From NCBI GenBank assembly GCA_045837725.1, contig JBEWZL010000208.1, positions 1 to 64,000 on the forward strand: a stretch of DNA of 64,000 nucleotides, read 5' to 3'. The first letter of the stretch is position 1; each line of letters starts with the position of its first letter. This stretch comes from Vermamoeba vermiformis. Its lineage: Eukaryota > Tubulinea > Echinamoebida. The position numbers were made by a program, and so were the translations under genes. Below the pieces are notes generated by a model, which was not told the origin of the DNA, ran no database searches, and worked only from the letters and a program-made list of their open reading frames with translations. This document shows, in pieces, positions 34,602 to 47,328 of the stretch.

Positions 34602-36733
34602 TTATATCCGGCCACCGCTCGTCATTTGAATGTTATTATCAGACAACACTTCAACGCCGTTCGTATTCGTATTATCGTTCTTATATAGATCGAGGTCCTT
34701 AGTCTCGAGAGCTACATTGAAGAACAAAAATACGAACGTAATAAACGGCACAATACTAATAAATACAACGACTTTCATGGGATTGTATCCGCCTTGGATC
34801 AGCATGCCTACCAAAAAAGGAAATACTGCCGTGATGCATCGACCTGCATTGTAGGTAAATCCAGCGCCAGTTGCTCGGAGATACGTCGGAAATTGCTCCG
34901 GCAGATAAAAAATAAACAAAGCAAATATTGCAGTGACGAATCCGCCCAAGAAAAATAGCATTGTCAATCTGAATCCAACAGGCATTGATGATACTGGTAA
35001 GAACGTTATAGGCAGCAATATGAACGACCCACACAAGAAAATTCGGAGCATTGCGATCCGACCGAATTTTTTCGATAGTGGATAATTTGCTATTGTGCCG
35101 AAAAATCCACCAATGTAGAACAATACTGATGCTATGGAGGTGTATATGCGCGCACGGTGTTTGGCTTCGACTTTATCACCACCTGTCTCGTCACTCGCTA
35201 GTTGAATGAAAATGATCGGGATAAACGTCGAAATGCACCACCTGGGAAAAAAAAATCATTATAAACGATACTAATTTGAATATAAATATTATATTATATT
35301 TCTAAGAAACTATCCGAGATAAAATTCGGATCCGAAAGTAGATTTGCAACAGGTTTTGCAGCCAGAGATTATGTAGAACGTACCACGTGATCAGTGAAGT
35401 AATAGTCAGCACGAGACTAGCCAATGTTCGTTTCAAGAACGGATGCGCCATTAATACTTTCAAATTGCCACTCGCAGATCCAGCTGCGAACATTTCAGGC
35501 TCTTTGACTTTAGCGCGAATAAAGCACGTGATTGCTACAGGGATTAGTGCCGATAAAAACACCAATCGCCACGATAAGCCATTAGCACCAACATCATCGC
35601 TAATCGTTGAGGTAAAGACCAAATTGACTAAGAAGCCCAATAAGCCTCCAATAGGTGCTGCTGTATATAATATAACTCCTCCTAGAATTCTTTTACGTTC
35701 TGGCAGCGTCTCAGCCCTACAAACAGAAATTTAAAAATCAGATCGGATTTGGATCAAGTTCGAAAAATCGATACAAACACAGTAGTGGTCACTTAATTCT
35801 AATAATAATAATTTGGCTAATATGAGCAAACTTACACTAAGCTAGCGCCTGCAGCCCATTCACCTCCGATACCAAGAGCAGATGTAAATCTGAACAATGC
35901 CAGAATCCAAATGTTCCACGAAGCAGCACAGAGCGCCGTTGAAATTGAATAAGTTACAATCGTGAAGAACATTGTGCGCGCTCGCCCAATTTTATCGCAA
36001 ATAACGCCGAACAAAATTCCTCCAGCGGCCCATCCGAGCAACAGGAGCGACGTTAATATAGCCGTCCATAATGCAATCTAATAGAAACTAGTATTAGTAT
36101 GATGAAGAAATACTGATATAATTATAAAAAGTCGAGAAAGCTTAAAAATGGATCGGTGCCAGATCCAGCTTTGCAAATATATTCTTGAGTTTAAGTGCGC
36201 TACTATGTCACGCGCAAATTATATAACGACTTGTAGAAGGTTTCTATTATAATAATAGCGATACTTACTTGGTCTCGAGCCTCTTGTAGTGTCGGATCCA
36301 GTCCCAACAAGTACGGGATACACACGGGTGCTGCGTAAGTGAATAATAAACTGTCAAATAAATCGAAGCCCCATCCTACCCACGCTGAGAATAAGACTAA
36401 GAATTGATATCGAGTAAGCCCAAAGAAGCAAGTAATTGTGTCGTCTTTTTCCATGGATTTGGCTGCTTTAGGTGACGGTTCTAAATCCGTTGGTGCCTCG
36501 TCGTTATTATCATTATTTCCACCGTCTTCGCCATTTTCATTATGTTTAGGTGTAGGATAATGGTCTTCATCAAGCGAAAATTGCACTTGAATTGAGTCGT
36601 CGGATGAAGCAAGTCGATCGGTGGATTTAGTGAGGTCCATGCTCATGCTAATTCCATTATTTGAACTACTAATATTCACGCTATTTTCCAGGTCATCTTC
36701 TTCGTTTTTAAGCCTCTGGATTTTTTCGCTCAT
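34602..36733 (-). CDS. MFS transporter, SHS/AAHS-like (organic acid or aromatic acid)
   Basis: The N-terminus is a 110-residue acidic, Asn-rich cytosolic head (MSEKIQRLKNEEDDLENSVN). Membrane helices follow, with the loop 2-3 signature GVICDKIGRARTM and the TM4-5 signature FTSALGIGGEWAAGASLVAE typical of carboxylate/aromatic-acid:H+ symporters. The second half has FGRIAMLRI and LPEQFPTYLRATGAGFTYNAGR. The C-terminal tail is Asn/Thr-rich. About 5 exons. It lies directly upstream of the reductase on the same strand, which may be coincidence. Confidence 0.8.
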
Positions 36734-37062
36734 TTTTCAATAATAAACGTTCACCTAAAAATCTATTTAATATTTTGTTTGCATTAAGAGATAATTATTT
36801 ATAACAGATATGGCAGATTAATGCCTGTATTTAATTAGGTATTCTAAGGGTTAGAAAGAACTGTAGATTCGATCTAGATCGACACACCTTTTATTTTGAG
36901 GGATAGCGCTCATTCACTTCGAATATGCTGTTACTGGTTAGACTTAGTCTTCGACAAATAAACAAATGAAACCAAACTCTGAAAAATCAAAAGTGTCTGT
37001 TGCTAAAAATACAACCAGTTAAAAATAGCATTAGAGTTTAACCGTTTAATAATACAGAATTA
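36734..37062. other. Spacer upstream of the MFS gene
   Basis: AT-rich, with no convincing open frame or conserved element. It holds the promoter side of the MFS transporter and the 3' end of the CBM20 gene. Confidence 0.4.
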
Positions 37063-38552
37063 TTACAATTTTCGGATTGAATGGTCACTAAAAAGATGAA
37101 TCATCATTTCACGATAATCGTAGCCAACAGAACTATCAATCATCGACAAGATCAGCAACCAAATTTCTTTCGGTAACAGATCCAGCGCCTTGCTTCGCGA
37201 ATAAAAAAAGATAATATTTTCGAATTGCTTCTGATATTGTATTTTTATTTTGAAGATTTTTATTGAGCCAAAGATGTTCCGATATTAAGAAACGATAATA
37301 GGAGGAGAGGATGAATAAAGCTAAAATGATAATTTGCTTCAAAGCGTAATAACTTACTGCAATTTCTTCGGAAATTTCACTGACTATTAAATTCAATTCT
37401 CGAGAAAGTACCTCAATGAGCCGAACTGTACTACGAGAGGAGTTCCGTTGCCACGTCGTGCTGTATATGCCCGACCGCTAGCGAAATAAATCGTTCAATT
37501 GTACAAGACATGAACTAGCGTAAATTGATCGGAATCGATGTGATTTTTACCAACTTCAAATTTACATATTATCTATAATATATATTAAAATTATTGTATC
37601 ATCGGTTCGGCACATAAACGTCAACTTCCCAAAGGATTATTGCATCACCACCGCATGTTCACATTCCAACTATATCAATAATTATCAATAATTAATAGCT
37701 ATATTAAATTAATAAATAATATTACGTACTCTCCGAGTTGTGGACAATTTCCGCTAACTCCGATCTGATGACTTGAATGCGTTGTGCCTGCCATCACTAT
37801 GAAGCGAAGCAATACAATATCGCTCCTAGGGACTTAAATATAATATAAAGTTACTAAAATATGTTTAATTACAGCAAATCTACCTTTAAGATTAATCTTT
37901 TGTTCGGGAGTTCGTCCAAAAAATTTGTCCAGTTCAATTAATGCCTCTGGAACCGTATGAGAGGTAGGTACGTAGTCCTATATAACTAATAATATTAATA
38001 ATATACGGGTAATATTATTACTATTATAATGAGTGAAGTAAAAAAAAAAGGTTGAAAACGCGTTTTCAATGGATGCTGATAATTAACATTACATTACATG
38101 CTAAAAGTAAAAATTAAAATTGCGAGTAATTTATATTATTTCCATACCCGATATTGGTCTTGTATTTGAACAAAGTCCGAGTCAACTGCGTGGATCAATC
38201 GATTTTCTCCGTGCTCCCAGTTTGTTTGCCCATTTTCGCTCGTAATATTAACGTACTTATATTCTACAGTATCCATCATATTTTTTGGAATTATTATCTG
38301 CGCATCTAAACGTTCTTCTGAAATCCAAGCCATTTTGATCCCGTCTTTTGGACTCCATCTTCCTAATTCATTGATATTACCAACGACATATATTTCATGA
38401 GGCTGTTTGAATATTGAGTGTGAAGTTGTTTGCAAAATGAACCGGATCACCACGCTTGCCATTTGCTCTTTTTGGATGTGCGAAGCAATGCGAAATATTT
38501 CATATGCTGCAACATCTATTGATATATGCTTAGTGCTATACGCTTTGAGCAC
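37063..38552 (-). CDS. Protein with two CBM20 starch-binding domains and a possible F-box-like end
   Basis: Exons 38552-38148, 37977-37884, 37832-37730 and from 37669 down. The first CBM20 reads VIRFILQTTSHS, IYVVGNINELGRWSPKDGIK and VEYKYVNITSENGQTNWEHG. The second reads VLLRFIVMAGTTHSSHQIGV, SGNCPQLGDWN and AIILWEVDVYVPNR. CBM20 binds alpha-glucans; two in tandem at an N-terminus recall the glucanotransferase DPE2, but no catalytic domain is visible. In exon 4 one frame stops at TGA just before the conserved tryptophan strand, and the +1 frame carries on. The 3' exons are uncertain. The last open segment, ALDLLPKEIWLLILSMID to a stop at 37063, looks like an F-box start. Start could instead be the Met at about 38462. 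Confidence 0.5.
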
Positions 38553-38712
38553 TGAAGTTAACTTGCCTGGTAAATTTGTGTCATTTTTTAGGCGGTCAAA
38601 GTTTGGTCGGCATAAAATTATTCTCCAATACTTAATTCTTTATGAAGCAACAATACCGCATCAAGTCTAAATAACTATATTAAGCAGTATCCTATAATTG
38701 ATTCGCCGATAA

Positions 38713-41581
38713 ATGGAGAGCGGTAAAAAGTTGTTTTCCAAATTGTGGCCACTCGGATCAAAAGAGACAAATCAAGCCGAATTAAGCGCCTTCGGGCAAG
38801 GTACATTATTAAATAATAAGTATCATATAAATTTGCTTTATTCATATTTTTAATTGCGAAATTGAATTTTTTAAATCCGCAAATCCATTCTGTTATGTTT
38901 TAAAATGGATACTACTCGATAAAAATTAGTGATATTAATTATTTAATTATTTAATTATTTCTAGGTGATCACGAACTTCCAACAGAGACTACGGGATCCA
39001 AAAGAGCGCGATTATTTTCAGCCGTAAAATCGACCGTAGGCTGGCCAATTTCCTTAATATATAATTCCACACAAAAACAAGGTACCTATTTATATATTTT
39101 TTAAAGCGAAAAAATTATTGGCATGATTGTCTGGCATTTTTTTGCCGTATCAAAAATCGGATCTGCTCGTGCATTCTGCCTTTCCAAATTTCATAGTTGG
39201 CCGTTAAGAATACATATTAATATTGACTACTATTTATAAACAGCGTCGGATAATAATTCTTCGTCGACAAAACATCGCGGAGAAGAAATGATCGTGGATG
39301 TGGACGCTAAAGAGAGTAAAAGACTCGAACAAGTGACGAAAGAATTCTTAGAAAGAATTAAAGAATATTATTCAAGGGATTTATTAGCAGCACTCGATGC
39401 GTATGTAAAAAATTGGATCAAGATCCGATCATGAATTATTTTTTAACTAATACATCGTTTTATAATTAGATTCATTCATGAATTCAATAGATTGCCTAAT
39501 TTGGAAGGTGCTGTCATTAGCGCGGTGAATTCAATGTTAGATCAGTCATCGGATTCGGACGATAATTTATCACAGTCAAAATTAGATCCGCTCAATGATC
39601 AGCATTTGCAGAACAATAATAATATGCATCATAGTCATAATAATAATTTAAATATAAGCCCTGAAGAATTGCAAAAAGAACGAGGCAACAAAGTGAAAGA
39701 TTTTGTGTCGATGATGATTGGTCGATTTTTGCTGAATTCTTATTGGCGGGCTGAACTGACCAATCAGCAATCGATTGATGATTTGAGAGAGTGCATTGAA
39801 CGATATATTATGGCGAAAATATTCAAAAAGTAAGTGCACTCGGAGATCCAACAAGTATTTTTTTCGAAATTGACGTATTTTTCCGACAACACTTCGACTA
39901 ATAGTATCATCTTTATGTTTAAGTATAATTCCTACTATATCATAATAGCAATAGTTCTTTGATTTGTGTTTTGTAATGGAACCTTTTGGCGTTTGATCCC
40001 GGATGTGCTTTGCGATCGCAGATCCAAATTTTTTCTTAAGGAAGAAATCTCGCCTAATCCAGTTGAAATTTGTTTATATTATGACGAATTTTAATTAAAT
40101 ATTTTTAATTATATAGCATTATTGAGAATTTGGAGGGCGGTGAATACTTAATTAATTTTTGATTTCAATCAGGGCGTACATTCCGAACAAAACTGAAGAC
40201 TGGAAATTTGCACAATTAATTTCATCTTTGCAGTTCATTCAACCAAGTCACTTAGACATCAAATCTTTGGTCCACCCTGAACTCATCGAAGATTGTAGCG
40301 ACAGTACGTAATTGACTATAATTTGTATATTTTCCTTATTTAGTCACGCTAATAATTTTCGCAAAGTCTTGACGCAGATTAATTTCTACGTGATTCCGAA
40401 GAACAAATTGAACTGCATTTCTGGCTGCTGTTTGACCATATTTAGTAAGTACTACTTTTTTCTGATCGATCGGAAAATTTTTGTTTGTACGAGATGTAAC
40501 TTACCGATTATTCCAAATTAGGATATTTAGAAGCTCTGCAGGCGCAAACCGCTAACAAGGCCGCAGTATCGGTCGATGATTTTTTGCCAATTTTAGTATA
40601 CATAATTATCAAGACTAATCCGCCTAGTCTAATCTCCAATATGAAGTACGTACCGCATAACTATCATTACCATATATAGTAATGTTCTAAACTTTTGCGT
40701 TCAATAGCTACATTGAGGATATATACTCCCGCAGAAGATTTAGAGTCCTCAATGACCGGATATTTCTTCGCGAATTTGAAGGTCGTCATCTCGTTCATTA
40801 AACAACTCGCTAATAATCCGAGCAAATTGTCGTTGACTGAGAGCGATAACGGGTATGTTCACTACAACGAAATTTCACCGCAATTTTTTCACAGCGGATG
40901 CAAAGTTTTTTCACATTGCTTCCTAACTCACCGTTTAACAATAATCTATGATATTATTTTAACAATCATCTCTATAATAATTAAAACTTGTGGCTGTGAA
41001 AAATTAATCGAGTCGAAGATATTTTCCGTGCATATTTAATATATGATTATTAATTTTATGATTTTTGTTGCAGTGAAATGTCCGAGGAATGGCTGCGCGA
41101 ACAAAAAGCACTGTTATTGAAAGCTATTCAACCACCTGAAATCAAAAAAGAAGATGAAAAAGGCGCGTGGTTATTCCGCTGGGTGCCGTTGCTGCCGTTT
41201 ATCAAGAAAAGAGATGCAAACATTAATAATAACGGCAGTAATAATATTATAACCGATGAAAAGTCACATTTAGTTGCCAGTCAATTCCGCGAAACAATGA
41301 CGAGCGAAATGAAAAATGAACAAGATCTGTTAAACTCCGAAATCTCCGCGCCGATTAACGAAGATGACCAAAAAAGGCTAAAAAGACAAAATTCTGCGAA
41401 AGGCCTGAGCACGAATGATGCAGATTTTTTGCAAGAATATTCATTTTGGAATTGTTTGGCTGAAGATATTAAGCCGAGAGATATTCCGGAGTTGTTAGCG
41501 GAGTATAAACGACTAGCTTGGTACGAATACACGCAGAAACAGAAGAAAAAACTGAAACTGAACAAGAGCGATCAAGATTAA
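38713..41581 (+). CDS. VPS9-domain Rab guanine nucleotide exchange factor
   Basis: About ten exons. The N-terminus is polar (MESGKKLFSKLWPLG). Then comes a helical bundle (FVSMMIGRFLLNSYWRAEL), followed by the VPS9 core: QINFYVIPKNKLNCISGCCL, SVDDFLPILVYIIIKTNPPS and LESSMTGYFFANLKVVISF. The catalytic Asp (DDFLP) and Pro-Pro region are present. VPS9 proteins activate Rab5-type GTPases on early endosomes. The exon near 40,700 is in frame only when the acceptor CATTGAG|GATATA is used rather than the upstream AATAG. The C-terminal exon is charged and coiled (KEDEKGAWLFRWVPLLPF) and ends in a lysine-rich tail. Confidence 0.85.
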
Positions 41582-41786
41582 AGTCAGATCCAGATCCCGG
41601 ATGTGCTGTTGACCTGATCGTGTGATGTAGTATATCAAATGTAAAATAGGACTGTTTAAATCTTATCGACTTTCGGATTATCCTAGCCATCCATATAATA
41701 CAATCCTAGTGCTAGCAAAAACTTCACGGTGGATCTAGATAAGTTTGTTTTATTTGCGTGCAACGTTGCCTTACTATGCATAGCGG

Positions 41787-44700
41787 CTACCACTTCGTGG
41801 GTTTATAGTCCTTAAAGAACATGCCAAAATAAAACTTGCCGTTGTTAACACCATCGATAATCTAAAAGGAAAAGGTTACTAAATAACGCAAATTCGGGTG
41901 TTTCAAAAAACGTACCGGATCTATTACTCTAGCTGCACCGTCAATATTGTCTAACGGTGCTTTCGACATCTGTGAAGCAATATAATGTGGTTGCATGAGC
42001 GATACCCTAAAAAGGAAATAAGAACGTCGGATCCATAAAATTTCGGATCGAGATCATGATCCCGATCCACTTACCATCCAGGATCAACAGCGTTCATATA
42101 AATGCCTTCAGCTGCATATTCATCAGCTGAGGTCCTAGTAAGCATATTCAACGCTGCTTTGGCCATGTTGGTGTGCGGATGCGTTGCGTCTTTTAATTTG
42201 TAAAACTGACCCTCTGGTGAACTGACGTTGATAATGTAGCGAGATTTCGAGGGAGATTTCAACATTAACGGCTTCAACTTGCTGACCAATAAGAACGGTG
42301 CGAGTGCGTTGATCACGTGGACTTCTGCAGCTTCAAGCTCGGAAATTTCAGTTGCCTTCATGACCCATGAAGTCGATGTCCGCTTGTCAATTTGTTGCTT
42401 GTCTTCATCGTACTGACCAACAGGAAATAATTCCTTATTCTTGGAATTATTATCTTCTACCATCATTGTATCTTTATCAGTATTATTATTGTTCGTTGAA
42501 GTTTCATCGACCAAAAAATTCACTGAAGCATCAGGACCTAATTTTTGCATAAGCTTGTATAAGACATTGTAATTATATGATTTTACCTAATAAGGAAGCT
42601 TGAGATTTCTCCGGATCTGCTCGCAAAAATGTTAACATGCGTTGCATCGTAGATTTGTTTTGAAATGACTGTGCTTCCTCTTCTGCACTCGGCTAAAAAC
42701 TCTTTAACGCTTTCATTGCATAAATTTATCGATTCGAGTTCAGTAGGCATCATATGGCTGTAATAATCATACGGCCTAAAAAATGAAAGTTAGATCTGAT
42801 CCGTAGATTTTTATAAACCTGATAATACCGTCTTATAGTCTGTGCGGCATTATTAATCAAAATATCTAAGTGTGAGAACTTATTCTGCAAAAATATGATG
42901 AATTTTGATAACACTGACAGATCCAGAAAGTCGATGCGATACACGAAAAGCCTTGATTTCCATATTTGGTAATCAGGTTCCTATGAGTCAATTGGTCAAT
43001 ATAAAGCATTATCAAAGGTACATTATTGTCATACTTGAGTAAATCTAGTCGCTGCATCTCGCGAAAATCTCGTTGTTGCAATGACCGTGGCACCGTTTCG
43101 CAGCAACATTAGCGCAGTGTAATAGCCTATTTTAACACGTGCTCCTGTCACTAGAGCAATTTTACCGGTCAAATTGACCTTTGGATTTCTCTTCTGCCAA
43201 TTAAATTCGCCGCATTCATTGCACATCTGTCGACAAAAAGTCGTTCAGTGAACGGAAAATAAAATTGATAAAACCGAGGGTTTAACTCACCTTTGGATAG
43301 TGTTGATGACTTCGCATATAAGGACGTTTGCAAACATAACATCGCTCACCACCGTTTGGATTCGCACTAGCGGACGAAGAACTATTGTCCGGTGATGTGT
43401 TGGCGGCATCGTCCGTCTCTTCTATTTTAACATTTTCTTCTCGCTCAACTTCTACTTTCTTAAGGCTGGCCCCTACTAATTGCACAATTGATGCGGGGCT
43501 TAAATTTTGAGTTGAAGTGCTAGAAATGATCTTCGAAGAGGTCGCTTTAAAAGCCTCAACTTTTGCGAGTGGTTTTGCCAGGCTTGTTTCGTCTCGTTTT
43601 AGTTTCTCTAAAATCTTAAGCTTTGCTCTAAGAGCTTCTGATAAATTGGTGCAAAGACTTCTGATCTCCATTTCTTTTGTCTCCAGTGCAATTTTTGAAT
43701 CTTTTTGTTTCGCAGAAATAATTTGCGTAGCATTCTTAATATCACTTGCTTCAACCTCTTTCATAGTCTTAATATAATTATATATGCTTTCGTATTCAGT
43801 CTTTTTGGCCTCTTCTACGAACACTCGTTCAATGTCATTCGAAATTCCTTCGATTGCTTCGGCGACTTGTTGATTGGGCTTGTCAATCTTGCCGACAAAC
43901 TTTTTGATGTCTTTGTACGTTTCAATGTGCTCAAATGCTTGTTCAATCTCTTTAATATCTTTTCTTTCCAAGTACTCGGCGTTGACCGTTTTTTTCAGTT
44001 CGTCAATTTTGTCCAAATCCTTCGTTAAAGTCTCTTTTGAAATTTCTTCCAAATCAATCGATAACTTCATCCACATGCTTTTATCGAATTTAATCATCTC
44101 ATTTGCCTCGTTAAACTCTTTCGAATTCAATAGTAACTGAACATTTTCACCGTAAATGAATCCAGGCTGAAAAAAATTAATCAGTTTAGCGTTAATTTAA
44201 CGACAAAAATATATTACCTTATAAGGAATGTTTTTCATTACGGTATACTGTTTGTACGAATCAAATAAGCTTCTTCAAGTGTTGAATCATCGTCAAATTA
44301 TTCCAGCCTTCGCCGTAGGGCAAAAACACTTGCATATTTGAACTCGAGTAATTCTTTTCGCTCAAATATAGCAATCTTAATAACCCTCCGTTAAGTTCTT
44401 TGTTTTTATCCAGGTGATAAATCAACGGCCTAATTATTTCTGAAATATTTACGGCTCCAATATTGACTCCTATTTTAATAATGTTAGGCTCGTCAAGTAT
44501 TTTATGTTAATTATTACCTGGGACTACGATATTGAATCCTAATTGAGTCATTCTAAATATCTTATCGGGCAATTGTTTGATCATGTAACTGTTTTTCTCC
44601 GACGAAATTTCGGTCTCCTCTTCCGGCAACCGAACGACCACGTGACGCGTCGTTAACGCTCTAATAAACCTCGGAGATGCAAATACGTCTCTACCATCAT

Positions 44701-45699
44701 AACATACTAGAGTAAACATTAATAAAGCTGATATTTTCTATATAAAACTATAGTTCGTACCTGCTAACGCATCCACATCTATGTCCTTTAAGACTTCTTC
44801 TTTAGATTTATACGGTTGCAAATTAATATTAATGTGTTTGTTAGGATATTCTGAGACTATAATCAGCGACTTGGCCGTCCTCACAACTATAAAAATATTA
44901 ATATGTATGAACATTAGAAAAATTAAATTGCTTACATAACAGCGGTGATTGATTGGAGCTTCTAATCTCTTCAATTACGCTTATTATACGGTTATTAATA
45001 TCTTCTTTTGTTTTCAGGCCGACAAGGTAGAGGTCAATCATCGAGTTGAAATAAAAATTGAAAACGTTATTGAAATCTTGCGGGCCAATGCCATCCAATG
45101 ACGCTAAAGTCACATTAATATACATACATTGCAAAATTAAAGTTGTTATTTGAATAACTGACCTAGCACTGGATCTCCAGCAACAATAACGTTATTCCAG
45201 GAAATCTTGCGTAGTTGATTGGACGAGAAGCGATTAAAATTAGCCTCAAAATCATCGATTGAATCGACAATTGTCTGTTTGCCATTGGCTTGCGAACGAA
45301 GTGCCACTTTTGAAGGAATGATGACGTGTTCCTGGCACAAAACGATTTTTTATCAGTCTTTATCGTTCAAATATCCAATATTATTTTCCTTTATATGTTA
45401 TGGCGTATAATTACCTGATTTAGTGCGAATTTTCGTGAATTAAAGCGTTCTGTATTTTTAAAAATGTTTATACTGCATCCAGCGGCTGATCTGTGCTCTT
45501 CTTGAATATTGGCTTCATCTAATATTTCATTTCCGATAAAATCTCGTGGCAGACTATCAATTAGATTTTTGGGAAGCTTTGAGACAACGTGTGACAAAAG
45601 ATCTTGATCTTTCGACGCAAATAAGGCATCTAACACTACAGGCTTGGAATGTTCATATTTAACACCACAAGATAATAAGTTGTAAAGTGCGTCATCCAT
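41787..45699 (-). CDS. Nucleotidyltransferase-like / coiled-coil / zinc-ribbon / SDR fusion
   Basis: One long multi-exon gene. The N-terminal part matches a widespread nucleotidyltransferase-like family found in fungi and protists (ISWNNVIVAGDPVLG, YPNKHININLQPYKSKEEVL, DVDALAVCYDGRDVFASPR). The usual GGSVL and DID residues are GDPVL and MID here, so activity may be lost. Next is a coiled coil of about 200 residues in one exon, which ends with the first half of a zinc ribbon (CYVCKRPYMRSHQHY); its second half (MCNECGEFNWQKR) begins the next exon. Then follows an SDR: GKIALVTGARVKIGYYTALM, DILINNAAQTIRR, INVSSPEGQ and HPHTNMAKAALNMLTRTSA. That SDR family carries the zinc ribbon by itself elsewhere. 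Between the N-terminal part and the coil (near 44,270) a +1 frame change is needed. Confidence 0.7.
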
Positions 45700-45808
45700 T
45701 GTCTTCTTTGGGGTTTCAGCAATAAATGATTTTTATCCCGCGCTCAAGATCAACACCACAACTATCAATAGGGAATATAAACTCCCTTATTAAATTGAGT
45801 CTCATATA
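45700..45808. promoter_or_regulatory. 109-bp divergent promoter
   Basis: Only spacer between the start codons of the SDR fusion (minus) and the MFS gene (plus). AT-rich; no CACGTG or CArG box seen. Confidence 0.35.
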
Positions 45809-47328
45809 ATGCTAGTTGAAAGGAAGACGATCAGGTTATTTCAAACGCTACAGGTGCTCGATCTGTTAGCAGCCGCTCTTGCACTTCCTTATTTTATGGA
45901 TGCGCTCAAAGATTTGGGTGGAGATATTCATACAAATAATACTGTAACTGCTGCAAGGTAATTTAAAACACATAATAATTAACGCAATTATGGATGCGAG
46001 GTGTTTCCTGACGAGACCATAAATTTATTTGTGCAATAACGATAGAATAATACTATTATTGTTTATTTTTGAAATTAATATTAATTTTACTGAAGATCTA
46101 CCTTGAAAGCTTTTCTACCAATATTGTATGGCGTGATTAGTGACAATTATGGACGAAAAAAGCTATTATATTTGGCTGCCCTATCAATTCTTATTGGAAC
46201 TTTCTTCGAGACCTTCTTTTTATCCTTTACAACGTTCCTCTTTGCTCGATCAATTATTGATCTCACTCGCACAACAGAATCAGCATTCAATAGCGTGATT
46301 TGCGACGTTGTACCGTCTCTCGACGAAGGAAGAAAGCTTGCAAGAGAAAATACATCGTTAAACGCGCTATTTTTTGTTGTGGCTACCGTTTTGGGCGCGT
46401 ACACATCCAGCTTTTCTTACGAGCTACCAGCACTTATTGCACTATTGATCGCGTGCGTAAACTTGGTTATTGTATTTATTCTTCCAGAAACGCTCGTGCA
46501 CAGCAAAAAACACGCCAATGGTAAGTCAAATCAGATCACGCCATCAGATGCACTAACCAATTCTTAGAATCAAAGATCGACCGCTTCAAAGACGCACTTG
46601 GCATACTCAAATCAATGTGGAAGAATCCTACGTCAAAGAACCTCGTCTTCATTCAATTCTACAGCGGACTTGTTAACGGATGTACCGTGCAATTTATCTT
46701 CGACTTCTCACGACAAGCATTATCAATCGGCACTTTTGGACGTGTGGTTATGTTAATAGGCATCGGCGTCATGATGATGCTCGCTATGGCCACCCTGCCA
46801 CGTGTCACCAAGTTCTACGGCAGCGAACGAAACATGCTGCTCGTGCAGACTTTATTGAACACTGCGAACATTGCGCTGTTGCCGTTCGTCCGAAATGAGT
46901 ACTTACTGTATGCATCACTATTCGCGCACTTCTTCCTTACTGCTGGATTCTTTGCGGTCACCATAGAACTGATGAAAAATGTAGATCACGAATCTCACGG
47001 ATCTGTGCAAGGCGGTAAGTAATGACCACGAAATAGATAATAACACATGCACTAACTTTAAGTTATAACCGGAAACGAGTATTCTTCCCGTATCCGAGTA
47101 AAGTTGTAACTTCCGATCGGATTCGTCATTTCTAATCCTTATTTTGTAGTATTTTCCTCAATTACGACGTTGCTAAGTGCTCTCGTTCCGTTGTATTCCT
47201 CGCATGTAACTATCAACGTCGGCACAACAGAAGCTGGATGGATCTTGTCGGGAGCGATGCTGATACTAGCGTACAGCATATTCAGATGGAAGCCCAAGGC
47301 TGAATCAAATGATAAGAAAAACAATTAA
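45809..47328 (+). CDS. MFS transporter, dr­ug:H+/TetA-like
   Basis: Four exons. The start gives a short head then TM1 (LLAAALALPYFMDAL). The MFS loop signature is GVISDNYGRKKLL, followed by ARSIIDLTRTTESAFNSVIC and the TM6 end LVIVFILPETLVHSKK. The second half begins NLVFIQFYSGLVNGCTVQFI, with VVMLIGIGVMMMLAMATLPR and LLNTANIALLPFV. It ends FRWKPKAESNDKKNN. The layout resembles the MFSD9/MFSD10-like group. Substrate unknown. An arginine in TM4-5 may take part in proton coupling (inference). Confidence 0.75.

Noticed and set aside
40690-40760. Apparent frameshift in the VPS9 gene
   Set aside because: Using the acceptor CATTGAG|GATATA instead of the upstream AATAG restores the frame fully, so no lesion is needed.
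44260-44330. A third reading frame giving FDDDSTLEEAYLIRTNS in the SDR fusion
   Set aside because: It looks protein-like, but it ends in a stop and does not splice into the next exon in frame; the +1 continuation to FDSYKQYTVMKNIPYK does.
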